NCBI RefSeq assembly: GCF_003752025.1
Contig: NZ_RJKR01000006.1
Coordinates: forward strand, 1-64,000
DNA from: Curtobacterium sp. PhB115
Lineage (GTDB): Bacteria; Actinomycetota; Actinomycetes; Actinomycetales; Microbacteriaceae
Reading direction: 5' to 3'
DNA: 64,000 bases
Of this stretch, positions 50,138 through 57,457 are shown piece by piece. Every line of letters starts with the position of its first letter. The stretch's first letter is position 1. Both the position numbers and the translations under genes were made by a program. The notes under the pieces are model-generated. The model was not told the origin of the DNA. It did no database searches and worked only from the letters and a program-made list of their open reading frames with translations.

Positions 50138-51822
50138 GACGGGTCCCCGAAACGGCGAGTCCGGACGTCCGGCTCACGGTCCGCCGGGTGTTCGGCAAGG
50201 CGTCCGGGAGGCGCGGCTTGCGCTCCGAACGCGGCGAGCGCCGTGCGGGCGGTCGCGTCGTCGACCGCGGGGTCGATGGCCACGACGGCACGGTCGAGTT
50301 CGTCACCCCGTTCCAGCAGCATCCGGACGGCCCCGAGCTGCGCGGCGAAGGACAGGTCCATGATCTCGATCGGGTTGCCCTCGGCAGCGGTGATGTTGAT
50401 GCACCCGCCACCGTCGAGCACGATCGGCCCACCCTCGGCGTCGGGGAACACGAGGCGCTCGGCCTTGGGGCCCACGGCGCGCCGCTCGGCACCGGCAGCG
50501 CGGGCGTCGTCGAGTGCGACCTCGTGGTCGACCCCACCGGCGACCGCCACGACGGCCCCGTCCGCGCAGGAGCGCAGGACGTCGAGGTCGATCGTGTCGG
50601 GCACGCCCGTGGCGCTGATCACGAGGTCCGCACCCTGCACGGCCTCGGCGAGCGGGGCGACGGCGTGGCCGGCGAAGAGCGCCTGCAGGGCGCGCACCGG
50701 GTCGGTCTCGGCGACCGTGACCCGGAACCCGAGGGCGGAGAGCACCAGGGCGACCCCCTCGCCGACGTGCCCGAACCCGGCGACGACCGCCGCGCCTCCC
50801 GACCGCACTCGGTGCATGCCGGACGGGAGCCCGTCGACCAGGTCGAGCACGGCGAACACCGTCGACTGCCCGGTGCCGTACCGGTTGTCGAAGAACGTCT
50901 TGGTGCGGGCGTCGTTGACGGCGACCACGGGGATGCCGAGCTCGCCACGCGACGCCATCACGCGCAGGGGACGGAGGCCGCTCGTGGTCTCCTCGGCCGC
51001 GCCGAGCATCGTCGGCAGCAGGTCCGGACGCTCCTGGTGGGCGAGCCGGATGAGGTGCGAGCCGTCGTCGAGCAGGATGTGCGGCCGGGTGTCGAGCATC
51101 GCGAGGGCGAGCGCCTTCTGCTCCGGCAGCGTGGCGGTGCTGCTCGCGTGCACGGTCAGTCCTGCCGAGCGGAGTACATCGGCGACGGCGTCGTCGGTCT
51201 CGTCGGCGTGCGCGTAGACGACGACCTCGGCACCGGCGTCGCGGAGGAGCAGGCTCAGCACCGCCGTCTTCGGCTCGAGGAACATCGCGACGCCGATGCG
51301 GGTGCCGCGGAGGAGCCCGCCGTCGCGGAGTTCGGCCGCGACCGCGCGGGACACCGGCATCGAGCGTCGCGCCCAGCGCAGGCGGGCGTCGGCAGCCGGG
51401 TCGTCCTCCGGTGCACGGCCGGTGGAGACGAGGAAGACGTCGTCGGAGCGCATCGGGACGCCGAGCACCCCGGGGCGGGCGGTGACGACGGGGCCGAACG
51501 CGTCCTCGTCGACGGCGGGCAGGTGCCGGCCGGCGTCGATGACGATGAGCGTGGCGCCGCGGGGGCGGTCGGCCTCGCGCTCGATGACGGGGGTGGAGTC
51601 CTCGGGGGACCCGAGGCACCAGAGCTGGTCGATCGGCTCGTGTTCTGCGGCCGGGCGAGCACCGAGTCCGGTGAGCAGCCCGTGCAGCGCCGCGGCGTCG
51701 CGGGGGTCGCCGCCGACGATGCGGAACCGGCGAGCCGCGACGAGCAGGTTCGTGACCGCGGCGAAGCGTCGGACGGCCGCCGACGCCCAGGATCGCGTCT
51801 CGGGGTCGGGTCCTGGCGGCAT
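50134..51822 (-). CDS. Divergent adenosylhomocysteinase-like protein
   Basis: 562 aa. Residues ~150 onward align well with S-adenosylhomocysteine hydrolase: RLRWARRSMPVSRAV, EETTSGLRPL, VNDARTKTFFDNRYGTGQS (Lys, Asp, Asn kept) and the NAD loop VAGFGHVGEGVA. But the three canonical catalytic-site His are gone: HMT is FLE (AMFLEPKTAVL), GHFDNE is GGVDHE, and GHPSFVM is GNPIEIM; the C-terminal NAD-contacting KPDHYRY tail is also missing. An extra ~140-residue N-terminal domain is unassigned. So it probably works on a different compound. ATG at 51822 follows TACGAT by six bases (leaderless). Confidence 0.78.
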   Translation of the reverse strand: MPPGPDPETRSWASAAVRRFAAVTNLLVAARRFRIVGGDPRDAAALHGLLTGLGARPAAEHEPIDQLWCLGSPEDSTPVIEREADRPRGATLIVIDAGRHLPAVDEDAFGPVVTARPGVLGVPMRSDDVFLVSTGRAPEDDPAADARLRWARRSMPVSRAVAAELRDGGLLRGTRIGVAMFLEPKTAVLSLLLRDAGAEVVVYAHADETDDAVADVLRSAGLTVHASSTATLPEQKALALAMLDTRPHILLDDGSHLIRLAHQERPDLLPTMLGAAEETTSGLRPLRVMASRGELGIPVVAVNDARTKTFFDNRYGTGQSTVFAVLDLVDGLPSGMHRVRSGGAAVVAGFGHVGEGVALVLSALGFRVTVAETDPVRALQALFAGHAVAPLAEAVQGADLVISATGVPDTIDLDVLRSCADGAVVAVAGGVDHEVALDDARAAGAERRAVGPKAERLVFPDAEGGPIVLDGGGCINITAAEGNPIEIMDLSFAAQLGAVRMLLERGDELDRAVVAIDPAVDDATARTALAAFGAQAAPPGRLAEHPADREPDVRTRRFGDPS

Positions 51823-51871
51823 GCCCCAATCGTAGGGAATGGACGGGGGCCCGCCGACGTACTCTCTGGGC
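51823..51871. promoter_or_regulatory. Divergent leaderless promoters
   Basis: Within 49 bp, TACGAT (51834-51829, minus) and TACTCT (51860-51865, plus) each sit exactly six bases from an ATG. Both transcripts would start at their start codons. The compact divergent arrangement suggests co-regulation of the hydrolase operon and the redoxin gene, which is inference. Confidence 0.6.
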
Positions 51872-52147
51872 ATGAGCGATGCATCCACGACCGACGTGTT
51901 CGACAAGGTGACGATGTTCGGCGCCGACTGGTGCCGCGACTGCCGCCGGTCCAAGGCGCTGCTCGACACCCTCGGGGTGGACTACGAGTACGTCGACGTC
52001 GAGCAGGACCTGTCGGCGGCCGACCGTGCCGAGGCGATCAGCGGGCGGAAGAACATCCCCGTCGTGGTGCTGCCGAACGGGAAGCACTTCGTGGAGCCGT
52101 CCGACGCGGAGCTGCGGGCCGAGCTCGAGGCGTCCGGCGCCGTCTGA
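51872..52147 (+). CDS. Glutaredoxin-like protein (mycoredoxin type)
   Basis: 91-aa thioredoxin-fold protein. KVTMFGADWCRDCRRSK has the CxxC active site, and KNIPVVVLPNGKHFVEPS the cis-Pro loop. Actinobacterial mycoredoxins reduce mixed disulphides with mycothiol; WCRDC is slightly unusual against the common WCGYC. The ATG at 51872 is leaderless; the in-frame ATG 11 codons earlier lies upstream of the -10. Confidence 0.88.
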   Translation: MSDASTTDVFDKVTMFGADWCRDCRRSKALLDTLGVDYEYVDVEQDLSAADRAEAISGRKNIPVVVLPNGKHFVEPSDAELRAELEASGAV

Positions 52148-52196
52148 GCGGCTGAGGGGGCGCGGGCGCCGGCGCGGGCGCGGCGCGCTCGCGTTC

Positions 52197-52256
52197 TTTT
52201 GCGCTCAGCGACAGTTCACGCGCCCGCAGGCCCGTGAGGTGTCGGTGAGCGCGAAA
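52197..52256. repeat. Palindrome of a second family at the left border of the fucose locus
   Basis: TTTTGCGCTCAGCGACAG-TTCACG (52197-52220) faces CGTGAGGTGTCGGTGAGC-GCGAAA (52233-52256) with a few mismatches. The core CAGCGACAGTTCACG recurs at 63602-63645. It ends 36 bp before the candidate operator of the fucose plus-strand operon. Confidence 0.8.
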
Positions 52257-52291
52257 CCTCGCCATGCACTGCCCGCGTGCGACCCGGGCGG

Positions 52292-52302
52292 ACATCGGAT
52301 GA
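52292..52302. promoter_or_regulatory. Candidate fucose-regulon operator, site 1
   Basis: ACATCGGATGA differs at one position from the perfect palindrome ACATCGGATGT at 63477-63467. It lies 19 bp upstream of the fuconolactonase GTG and just before the possible -10 CATCAT (52309-52314), which is six bases from that GTG. Confidence 0.6.
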
Positions 52303-52320
52303 ATCGGGCATCATGAGGGC

Positions 52321-53172
52321 GTGATCATCGACGCTCACCACCACCTCTGGGACCCCGCCGACCGTCAGTACCCCTGGATGGACGACTCCGTCGCCCCGAT
52401 CCGCCGCCGGTTCGACGTGGACGACCTCCGCGCGGCGACGCGGGACACCGGCGTGACGCGGACCATCGTCGTGCAGGCCGTGCACGATCCGGGCGAGACC
52501 ACCTGGCTCCTCGAGCAGCCCGGACCCGTCGCGGGCGTCGTCGGCTGGGTGGACCTGACCGCGCCGGACGTGGCTGACCGGATCGCCGCCGTCCGTGCAC
52601 TGCCCGGCGGCGAGCGCCTGGTGGGCGTCCGGCACCAGGCGCAGGACGAACCGGACCCCGACTGGCTCGCCCGCCCCGAGGTCGCCCGCGGGGTCCGCAC
52701 CCTCGCCGCCGCAGGTCTCGTGTTCGACCTGCTCGTCCGGGAACGGGAACACCGGGCTGCACTGACCCTGGTCGAGGCCGTCCCCGAGGCGTCGTTCATC
52801 CTCGACCACGCCGGCAAGCCCGACATCGCACACGACGCGGCCGAGACGGCGACGGCCTGGCGTGGACGGATGGCCGACTTCGCTGCACGCCCGAACGTCG
52901 CGTGCAAGGTCTCCGGCCTGTTCACCGAGGCCGGCCCTGACTGGCGCGACCGCCCGGTCGACCGGTACGTCCGCGAGGTCGTGGAGCAGTTCGGTCCCGA
53001 CCGGTCGATGTTCGGCTCGGACTGGCCGGTGTCGACCCTGGCGACCGGGTACGCCGAGGTCGTGCAGCGGACGGCGGAGGCCCTCGCCGACCTGTCGTCG
53101 ACCGACCACGAGGCAGTCTTCGGCGGTACCGCGGAGCGCATCTACCTTGTCGCAAGGACCACGCAGACATAG
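52321..53172 (+). CDS. L-fuconolactonase (amidohydrolase, COG3618)
   Basis: Hydrolyses L-fucono-lactone to L-fuconate. The 283-aa protein opens MIIDAHHHLWDP, the HxH metal motif and typical start of this group, and has LDHAGKPDIAH and MFGSDWPVSTL with the conserved His and Asp. First gene of the plus-strand fucose operon. The GTG at 52321 is probably leaderless. Assignment rests on the neighbours (dehydrogenase, dehydratase, KDF dehydrogenase, hydrolase and fucosidase); rhamnonolactone is the closest alternative substrate. Confidence 0.88.
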   Translation: MIIDAHHHLWDPADRQYPWMDDSVAPIRRRFDVDDLRAATRDTGVTRTIVVQAVHDPGETTWLLEQPGPVAGVVGWVDLTAPDVADRIAAVRALPGGERLVGVRHQAQDEPDPDWLARPEVARGVRTLAAAGLVFDLLVREREHRAALTLVEAVPEASFILDHAGKPDIAHDAAETATAWRGRMADFAARPNVACKVSGLFTEAGPDWRDRPVDRYVREVVEQFGPDRSMFGSDWPVSTLATGYAEVVQRTAEALADLSSTDHEAVFGGTAERIYLVARTTQT

Positions 53173-53177
53173 GATGT
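53147..53177 (+). promoter_or_regulatory. Internal promoter with operator site 2
   Basis: TTGTCG (53147-53152), 17 bp, TAGGAT (53170-53175) forms a promoter at the 3' end of the fuconolactonase gene. ACATAGGATGT (53167-53177) overlaps its -10 and matches sites 1 and 3. Binding would block the promoter, so the hydrolase, dehydrogenase and regulator genes would be controlled together. Confidence 0.65.
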
Positions 53178-53213
53178 TTCTGCTGCACTGGCGCAGCAGG
53201 AGAGCGAGGAACG

Positions 53214-54086
53214 ATGCAGTTCGCACGACTCGGCCCCGCGGGCAGCGAGATCCCCGTGGCCATCGACACCGACGGCGAGGTCTTCGATCTCCGACCGATC
53301 ACCACCGACATCAGCGGGGCGTTCCTCGCCTCGGACCCGGTCGGCCGCGTCGACCACGCCCGCAGCGCCGGCGACCTCCGGGTGATCCCGCGAGCCGACG
53401 CCGACGCACTCCGCCGCGGCGCCCCGGTCGCCCGACCCGGCAAGGTCGTCTGCATCGGCCTGAACTACCGTGACCACGCCGCCGAGACCGGTGCCGACAT
53501 CCCCACCGAACCGATCGTGTTCATGAAGGACCCGATGACGGTGATCGGCCCCGACGACGAGGTCCTGATCCCCCGGAACAGCACGAAGACCGACTGGGAG
53601 ATCGAGCTCGCGATCGTCATCGGCCGGACGGCCCGGTACTGCGCGTCCGACGAGGAGGCCGAGGCGTCCATCGCCGGGTACACGATCGCCAACGACGTGT
53701 CCGAGCGCGAGTTCCAGCTCGAGCGCGGTGGACAGTGGGACAAGGGGAAGTCCTGCGAGACGTTTAACCCGCTCGGCCCGTGGCTGGTGACGCCCGGGTC
53801 GCTCGCCGCCGCCGGCCTCGACCCCGCGGCACTCGCGCTCCGGCTGACCGTCAACGGCGAGGTCCGGCAGGACGGCACCACCGCCGACATGATCTTCCGA
53901 CCGGTGGAGATCGTCCGGTACCTGTCGCAGTTCATGGTGCTGTACCCCGGCGACGTGATCAGCACGGGGACCCCGGCGGGCGTCGCGCTTGCGGGACACG
54001 CACCCTACCTGCAGCCCGGCGACGTCGTCGAGCTCACCGCTGACGGGCTCGGCTCGCAGCGCCAGACGGTCGGAGCAGCGTCATGA
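53214..54086 (+). CDS. FAH-family 2,4-diketo-3-deoxy-L-fuconate hydrolase
   Basis: 290-aa fumarylacetoacetate-hydrolase fold. VVCIGLNYRDHAAETG, EPIVFMKDP, DWEIELAIVIGR and IANDVSEREFQLERGGQWDKGK hold the metal Glu/Asp and catalytic His. In the oxidative fucose pathway this enzyme splits the diketo acid to pyruvate and L-lactate. RBS GAGGAA precedes the ATG. It overlaps the SDR gene by four bases. Confidence 0.88.
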   Translation: MQFARLGPAGSEIPVAIDTDGEVFDLRPITTDISGAFLASDPVGRVDHARSAGDLRVIPRADADALRRGAPVARPGKVVCIGLNYRDHAAETGADIPTEPIVFMKDPMTVIGPDDEVLIPRNSTKTDWEIELAIVIGRTARYCASDEEAEASIAGYTIANDVSEREFQLERGGQWDKGKSCETFNPLGPWLVTPGSLAAAGLDPAALALRLTVNGEVRQDGTTADMIFRPVEIVRYLSQFMVLYPGDVISTGTPAGVALAGHAPYLQPGDVVELTADGLGSQRQTVGAAS

Positions 54087-54913
54087 CGGACGACTCCGGC
54101 CACACCAGCGCAACCGGTGCAACCGGTGCAACCGGTGCAGCCAGCGCAGCCAGCGCAACCGGCAGCGCCGGCAGCCACGATGGCGTCCGCGCCATCGTCA
54201 CCGGTGGCGCGTCCGGCATCGGCGCCGCCATCGCGGCTGCCCTGCGGGACCGCGGCGCGGCCGTCGCGGTCCTCGACCTGCAGCCCACCCCCGACACCGG
54301 CTTCGTCTCCGTCACGTGCGACGTCAGCGACGACGACTCGGTCCGCACCGCCGTCGCCACCGCCGTCGACCAGCTCGGCGGCCTCGACGTCCTGGTCAAC
54401 AACGCCGGCATCGGCGCCCAGGGCACCGTCGAGGACAACGACGACGACGAGTGGCGCCGCGTGTACGAGGTCAACGTCCTCGGCGCCGTGCGACTGTCCC
54501 GCGCCGCGCTCCCCCACCTGCGCGAGTCCGGCAACGCGAGCATCGTGAACACCTGCTCGATCGCCGCCACCGCAGGACTGCCCCAGCGGGCGCTGTACTC
54601 GGCGACCAAGGGTGCGATCGCGGCCCTCACCCGCGCGATGGCCGCCGACCACATCCGCGAGGGCATCCGCGTCAACGCCGTGAACCCCGGCACCGCGGAC
54701 ACACCCTGGGTCGCACGCCTGCTCTCGACCGCGGGCGACCCGGAGGCCGAACGGGCTGCCCTCGAAGCCCGCCAACCGCACGGTCGGCTCGTCCAGCCGG
54801 AGGAGGTCGCCGAGGCGGTCGCCTACCTGACGAGTCCGCTGGCCCGGTCGACGACGGGCGTCGACCTGGCTGTCGACGGCGGGATGCAGGCGCTCCGGTT
54901 GCGGCCCGCCTGA
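54083..54913 (+). CDS. 2-keto-3-deoxy-L-fuconate dehydrogenase (SDR family)
   Basis: 276-aa classical SDR: AIVTGGASGIGAAIA (NAD site), NNAGIG, catalytic Ser in NTCSIAATAG and YSATKGA (Tyr/Lys). It oxidises 2-keto-3-deoxy-L-fuconate at C4 to the diketo acid used by the preceding gene. The first ~30 residues are a Thr/Gly/Ala/Ser repeat from a 9-bp tandem array and are not part of the fold. The ATG overlaps the upstream stop by four bases. Confidence 0.88.
   Translation: MTDDSGHTSATGATGATGAASAASATGSAGSHDGVRAIVTGGASGIGAAIAAALRDRGAAVAVLDLQPTPDTGFVSVTCDVSDDDSVRTAVATAVDQLGGLDVLVNNAGIGAQGTVEDNDDDEWRRVYEVNVLGAVRLSRAALPHLRESGNASIVNTCSIAATAGLPQRALYSATKGAIAALTRAMAADHIREGIRVNAVNPGTADTPWVARLLSTAGDPEAERAALEARQPHGRLVQPEEVAEAVAYLTSPLARSTTGVDLAVDGGMQALRLRPA
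54112..54165. repeat. 9-bp tandem repeat at the SDR 5' end, six copies
   Basis: CAACCGGTG three times, CAGCCAGCG twice and CAACCGGCA once, in frame, encoding ATG/AAS tripeptides. The unit resembles the 3' array of the pgsA-like gene and the argF array. Confidence 0.88.
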
Positions 54914-55013
54914 TGGTCGCGTCCCGGCTCCGCCGCATCTGCCGGGAGGCGCGACACGGGTATCGTCGCGGTGTCCGGTCCGGCGTGTGGCCGGGCCAGC
55001 AGGAGGTGGTGAC

Positions 55014-55688
55014 GTGGCGCTGACCGACGATGCGATCGCACGCATCCAGCAGATGATCGTGAGCGGCGAGCTCCAGCCCGGGCAGCGCCTCCCGCCCGAG
55101 AAGGAACTGAGCGAGTCACTCGGCCTGTCCCGGAACAGCCTGCGCGAGGCGGTGAAGGCACTCGAACTCATCCGCGTGCTCGACGTCCGCCGCGGTGACG
55201 GCACCTACGTGACCTCGCTCGAGCCCGGCGTGCTGCTCGAGGCGGTCTCGTTCGTCGTCGACATGCACCACGACCGGTCCCTCGTCGACCTGCTCGAGGT
55301 CCGGCGCATCCTCGAGCCCGCGTCCGCCGTCCTCGCGACGGCCCGCGCCTCGGAGCAGCAGATCGACGAGCTCGCGACCCTGATGCACTCCGTCGGTGAG
55401 GACACCGGCGTCGAGGACCTCGTCGCCCACGACCTGCTGTTCCACTCGACGATCGCCGGCATCGGCGGGAACCAGTACCTGTCCGGGCTGCTGGACGCGC
55501 TGTCGAGCAAGACCGTGCGGGTGCGGGTGTGGCGTGGCCTCACGCAGAACGGCTCCGTGCAGCGCACCCTCGACGAGCACGCCGCGATCGTGGACGCCGT
55601 CCGACGTCGGGATCCACAGCTCGTGCAGGCCCTGGTCGTGTCGCACGTCGAGGGCGTCGAACGCTGGTTGCGGCGCTCCCTCGACTGA
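55014..55688 (+). CDS. FadR-type GntR regulator of the fucose locus
   Basis: 224 aa. The winged helix is residues 1-68 (ELQPGQRLPPEKELSESLGL, SRNSLREAVKALELIRVL). The FCD ligand domain has the metal/ligand residues in VAHDLLFHSTIAG, LDEHAAIVDAV and VVSHVEGVE. FCD regulators respond to sugar acids or other organic acids; a fucose-pathway acid is the obvious effector here. GTG start after AGGAGG with seven-base spacing. It lies 100 bp behind the SDR gene. Likely binds the ACATCGGATGT sites. Confidence 0.88.
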   Translation: MALTDDAIARIQQMIVSGELQPGQRLPPEKELSESLGLSRNSLREAVKALELIRVLDVRRGDGTYVTSLEPGVLLEAVSFVVDMHHDRSLVDLLEVRRILEPASAVLATARASEQQIDELATLMHSVGEDTGVEDLVAHDLLFHSTIAGIGGNQYLSGLLDALSSKTVRVRVWRGLTQNGSVQRTLDEHAAIVDAVRRRDPQLVQALVVSHVEGVERWLRRSLD

Positions 55689-55789
55689 AACCGGGAGCGC
55701 ACGCAGGTGGCTTCGTGTTGGGTTTGACGTCGGCCCTGAGCACGGCGTCTTGCCACTGCTCGGACCGGCCGCAGAACAAGGAGAACACC

Positions 55790-56074
55790 ATGGGCGTCAT
55801 CGGCACCATCATCGGATTGATCATCGTCGGCCTCATCGCCGGCGCCGTCGCCCGGCTCGTCGTCCCCGGCAAGCAGAACATCTCGATCCCGATGACCATC
55901 CTGCTCGGTGTCATCGGCTCGTTCGTCGGTGGGTTCCTCGGGTTCCTGATCTTCCGACACGATCTGGCGGACGGCTTCTTCCAGCCGGCCGGGATCATCG
56001 GTTCGATCATCGGCGCGATCATCGTGCTGCTCATCTACATCCGTTTCTCGGGCCGCAGCGCCCGCACCCGCTAG
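55790..56074 (+). CDS. GlsB/YeaQ/YmgE small membrane protein
   Basis: 94-aa transglycosylase-associated family protein: MGVIGTIIGLIIVGLIAGAV, IPMTILLGVIGSFVGG and GIIGSIIGAIIVLLIYIR form three helices with the conserved Gly pattern. A stress-linked membrane protein of unknown role. AAGGAGAACACC precedes the ATG. It is probably unrelated to fucose use and is closed by a strong terminator. Confidence 0.88.
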   Translation: MGVIGTIIGLIIVGLIAGAVARLVVPGKQNISIPMTILLGVIGSFVGGFLGFLIFRHDLADGFFQPAGIIGSIIGAIIVLLIYIRFSGRSARTR

Positions 56075-56112
56075 GCAGGTCCCGCCGGGCACGACCCGCC
56101 GCACAACCGAAG

Positions 56113-56148
56113 TCACCCCGAACCGCGCATCCGTGCGGTTCGGGGTGA
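56113..56148. terminator. Bidirectional terminator between convergent operons
   Basis: TCACCCCGAACCGC (56113-56126) and GCGGTTCGGGGTGA (56135-56148) form a perfect 14-bp stem with an 8-nt loop, followed by TCTTGGTT on the plus strand. It separates the plus-strand genes from the convergent fucose operon ending at 56178. Confidence 0.85.
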
Positions 56149-56177
56149 TCTTGGTTCTGCAGGCGGGCGGCCGGGGC

Positions 56178-57134
56178 TCAGTCGCGGAGCAGGCCCGCCG
56201 TGCGCAGGTCCTCCCACAGCGCCTCGGGGACGACCGCGGCAGCCCGCTCGACGTTCGAGCGCACCTGGTCGGCGGACTGCGCACCGAGGGCGATCGCCCG
56301 GACCGCAGGAGCACGGCGCGGGAACGCCAGCGCGGCTTCCGGCAGCGTGACCCCGTGCCGCTCGCAGACGTCCGCGATCGCGTTCGCCCGCTCGAGCAGC
56401 GCCGCCGGTGCCTCGGCGTAGTCGTACGTCGCCCCCGCTGCCGGCCGCGCGAGCCCGAGCATCCCGGAGTTGTAGACCCCGACCGCGACGACCGCGACAC
56501 CGAGTGACGCGCACCGCTCCACGAGCGCCGCCGCCGGTTGTTCGAGCAGTGTGTACCGCCCGGCGAGCATCACCACGTCGCAGAGCCCGGTGGACACGGC
56601 GGCGTCGAGGGCCTGGACGGAGTTCGACCCGACGCCGACCGCCCGCACGACGCCCTCGTCCCGGAGCTCGGCGAGCGTCGGCAGCGCCTGCGTCAGGCCG
56701 TCGTCGAGCGAGTAGACGTCGGGGTCGTGCAGGTAGGCGATGTCGACGTGGTCCAGGCCGAGCCGACCGAGCGACTCGTCGAGTGACCGCCGGACGCCCG
56801 ACGGCGACGGGTCCCACTGCCGGACCAGGTCGTTCGGCACCGCGAACCCGCCGGACGCCAGGTCGTCGCCGTCGCCGCGGCCGGGCACGAGCAGCCGCCC
56901 GACCTTCGTCGACACCAGGAACGAGTCACGCGGACGGTCGGCGAGCGCCGCCCCGAGTCGCCGCTCGGACAGCCCGAGCCCGTAGTGCGGCGCGGTGTCG
57001 AACCCGCGGACGCCGGCGTCCCACGCGGCGTCGACCGTCGAGCGGGCGTCATCGTCGGAGACCGGGTGGAGCAGGTTCCCGATGCCGGCGCCGCCGAACC
57101 AGAACGGCCCGCGATCCAGGTCGAGGCGCGTCAC
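56178..57134 (-). CDS. L-fucose dehydrogenase-type aldo/keto reductase
   Basis: 318-aa AKR. Catalytic residues are in FDTAPHYGLGLSERRLG (Asp, Tyr), FLVSTKVGRLLVPG (Lys) and DIAYLHDPDVYS (His). The long FLVSTKVGRL insert and the closing ALGAQSADQV are typical of the D-threo-aldose/L-fucose dehydrogenase group. It would oxidise L-fucose to the 1,5-lactone, starting the pathway. GTG at 57134 overlaps the mutarotase stop by four bases. Last gene of the minus-strand operon. Confidence 0.87.
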   Translation of the reverse strand: MTRLDLDRGPFWFGGAGIGNLLHPVSDDDARSTVDAAWDAGVRGFDTAPHYGLGLSERRLGAALADRPRDSFLVSTKVGRLLVPGRGDGDDLASGGFAVPNDLVRQWDPSPSGVRRSLDESLGRLGLDHVDIAYLHDPDVYSLDDGLTQALPTLAELRDEGVVRAVGVGSNSVQALDAAVSTGLCDVVMLAGRYTLLEQPAAALVERCASLGVAVVAVGVYNSGMLGLARPAAGATYDYAEAPAALLERANAIADVCERHGVTLPEAALAFPRRAPAVRAIALGAQSADQVRSNVERAAAVVPEALWEDLRTAGLLRD

Positions 57135-57457
57135 GGGTCCACCTGCTCCGCCAGCGACCAGACCCGGGGCACCCCGTCGTCGTTCCCCGAGTAGTCGTCG
57201 TCGGCCTCGAGCAGGGGGTTGATCGTCTCCTGCCACTCGGCGTTGACCGGGTCGTCGGCGAGCGCTCGGCGCATGGCGCGGTAGTCCTCGACCTCGATGA
57301 GGTGCAAGAGGTCGACCCCGTCCCGCCACACCGTCCAGTCGTGGACACCGGCGTCACGCAACCGGGACGCGAGCGCGGGCGGGATCGCGGCGTGCACGGA
57401 GTCGTACACGCTCTCGTTCCCGGCCCGCAGCCGCGTGCGGGAGAGGATCCGCTGCAC
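57131..57457 (-). CDS. L-rhamnose/L-fucose mutarotase-like protein
   Basis: 108-aa RhaM-family protein that interconverts sugar anomers. The conserved YDSVHAAIPPAL (family His), DGVDLLHLIEVEDY and DPVNAEWQETI with the Trp are present. It would supply the anomer used by the dehydrogenase. Start GTG at 57457 shares one base with the fucosidase stop (TAGTG). The frame extension to 57682 runs into the fucosidase gene and is rejected. Confidence 0.87.
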   Translation of the reverse strand: MQRILSRTRLRAGNESVYDSVHAAIPPALASRLRDAGVHDWTVWRDGVDLLHLIEVEDYRAMRRALADDPVNAEWQETINPLLEADDDYSGNDDGVPRVWSLAEQVDP

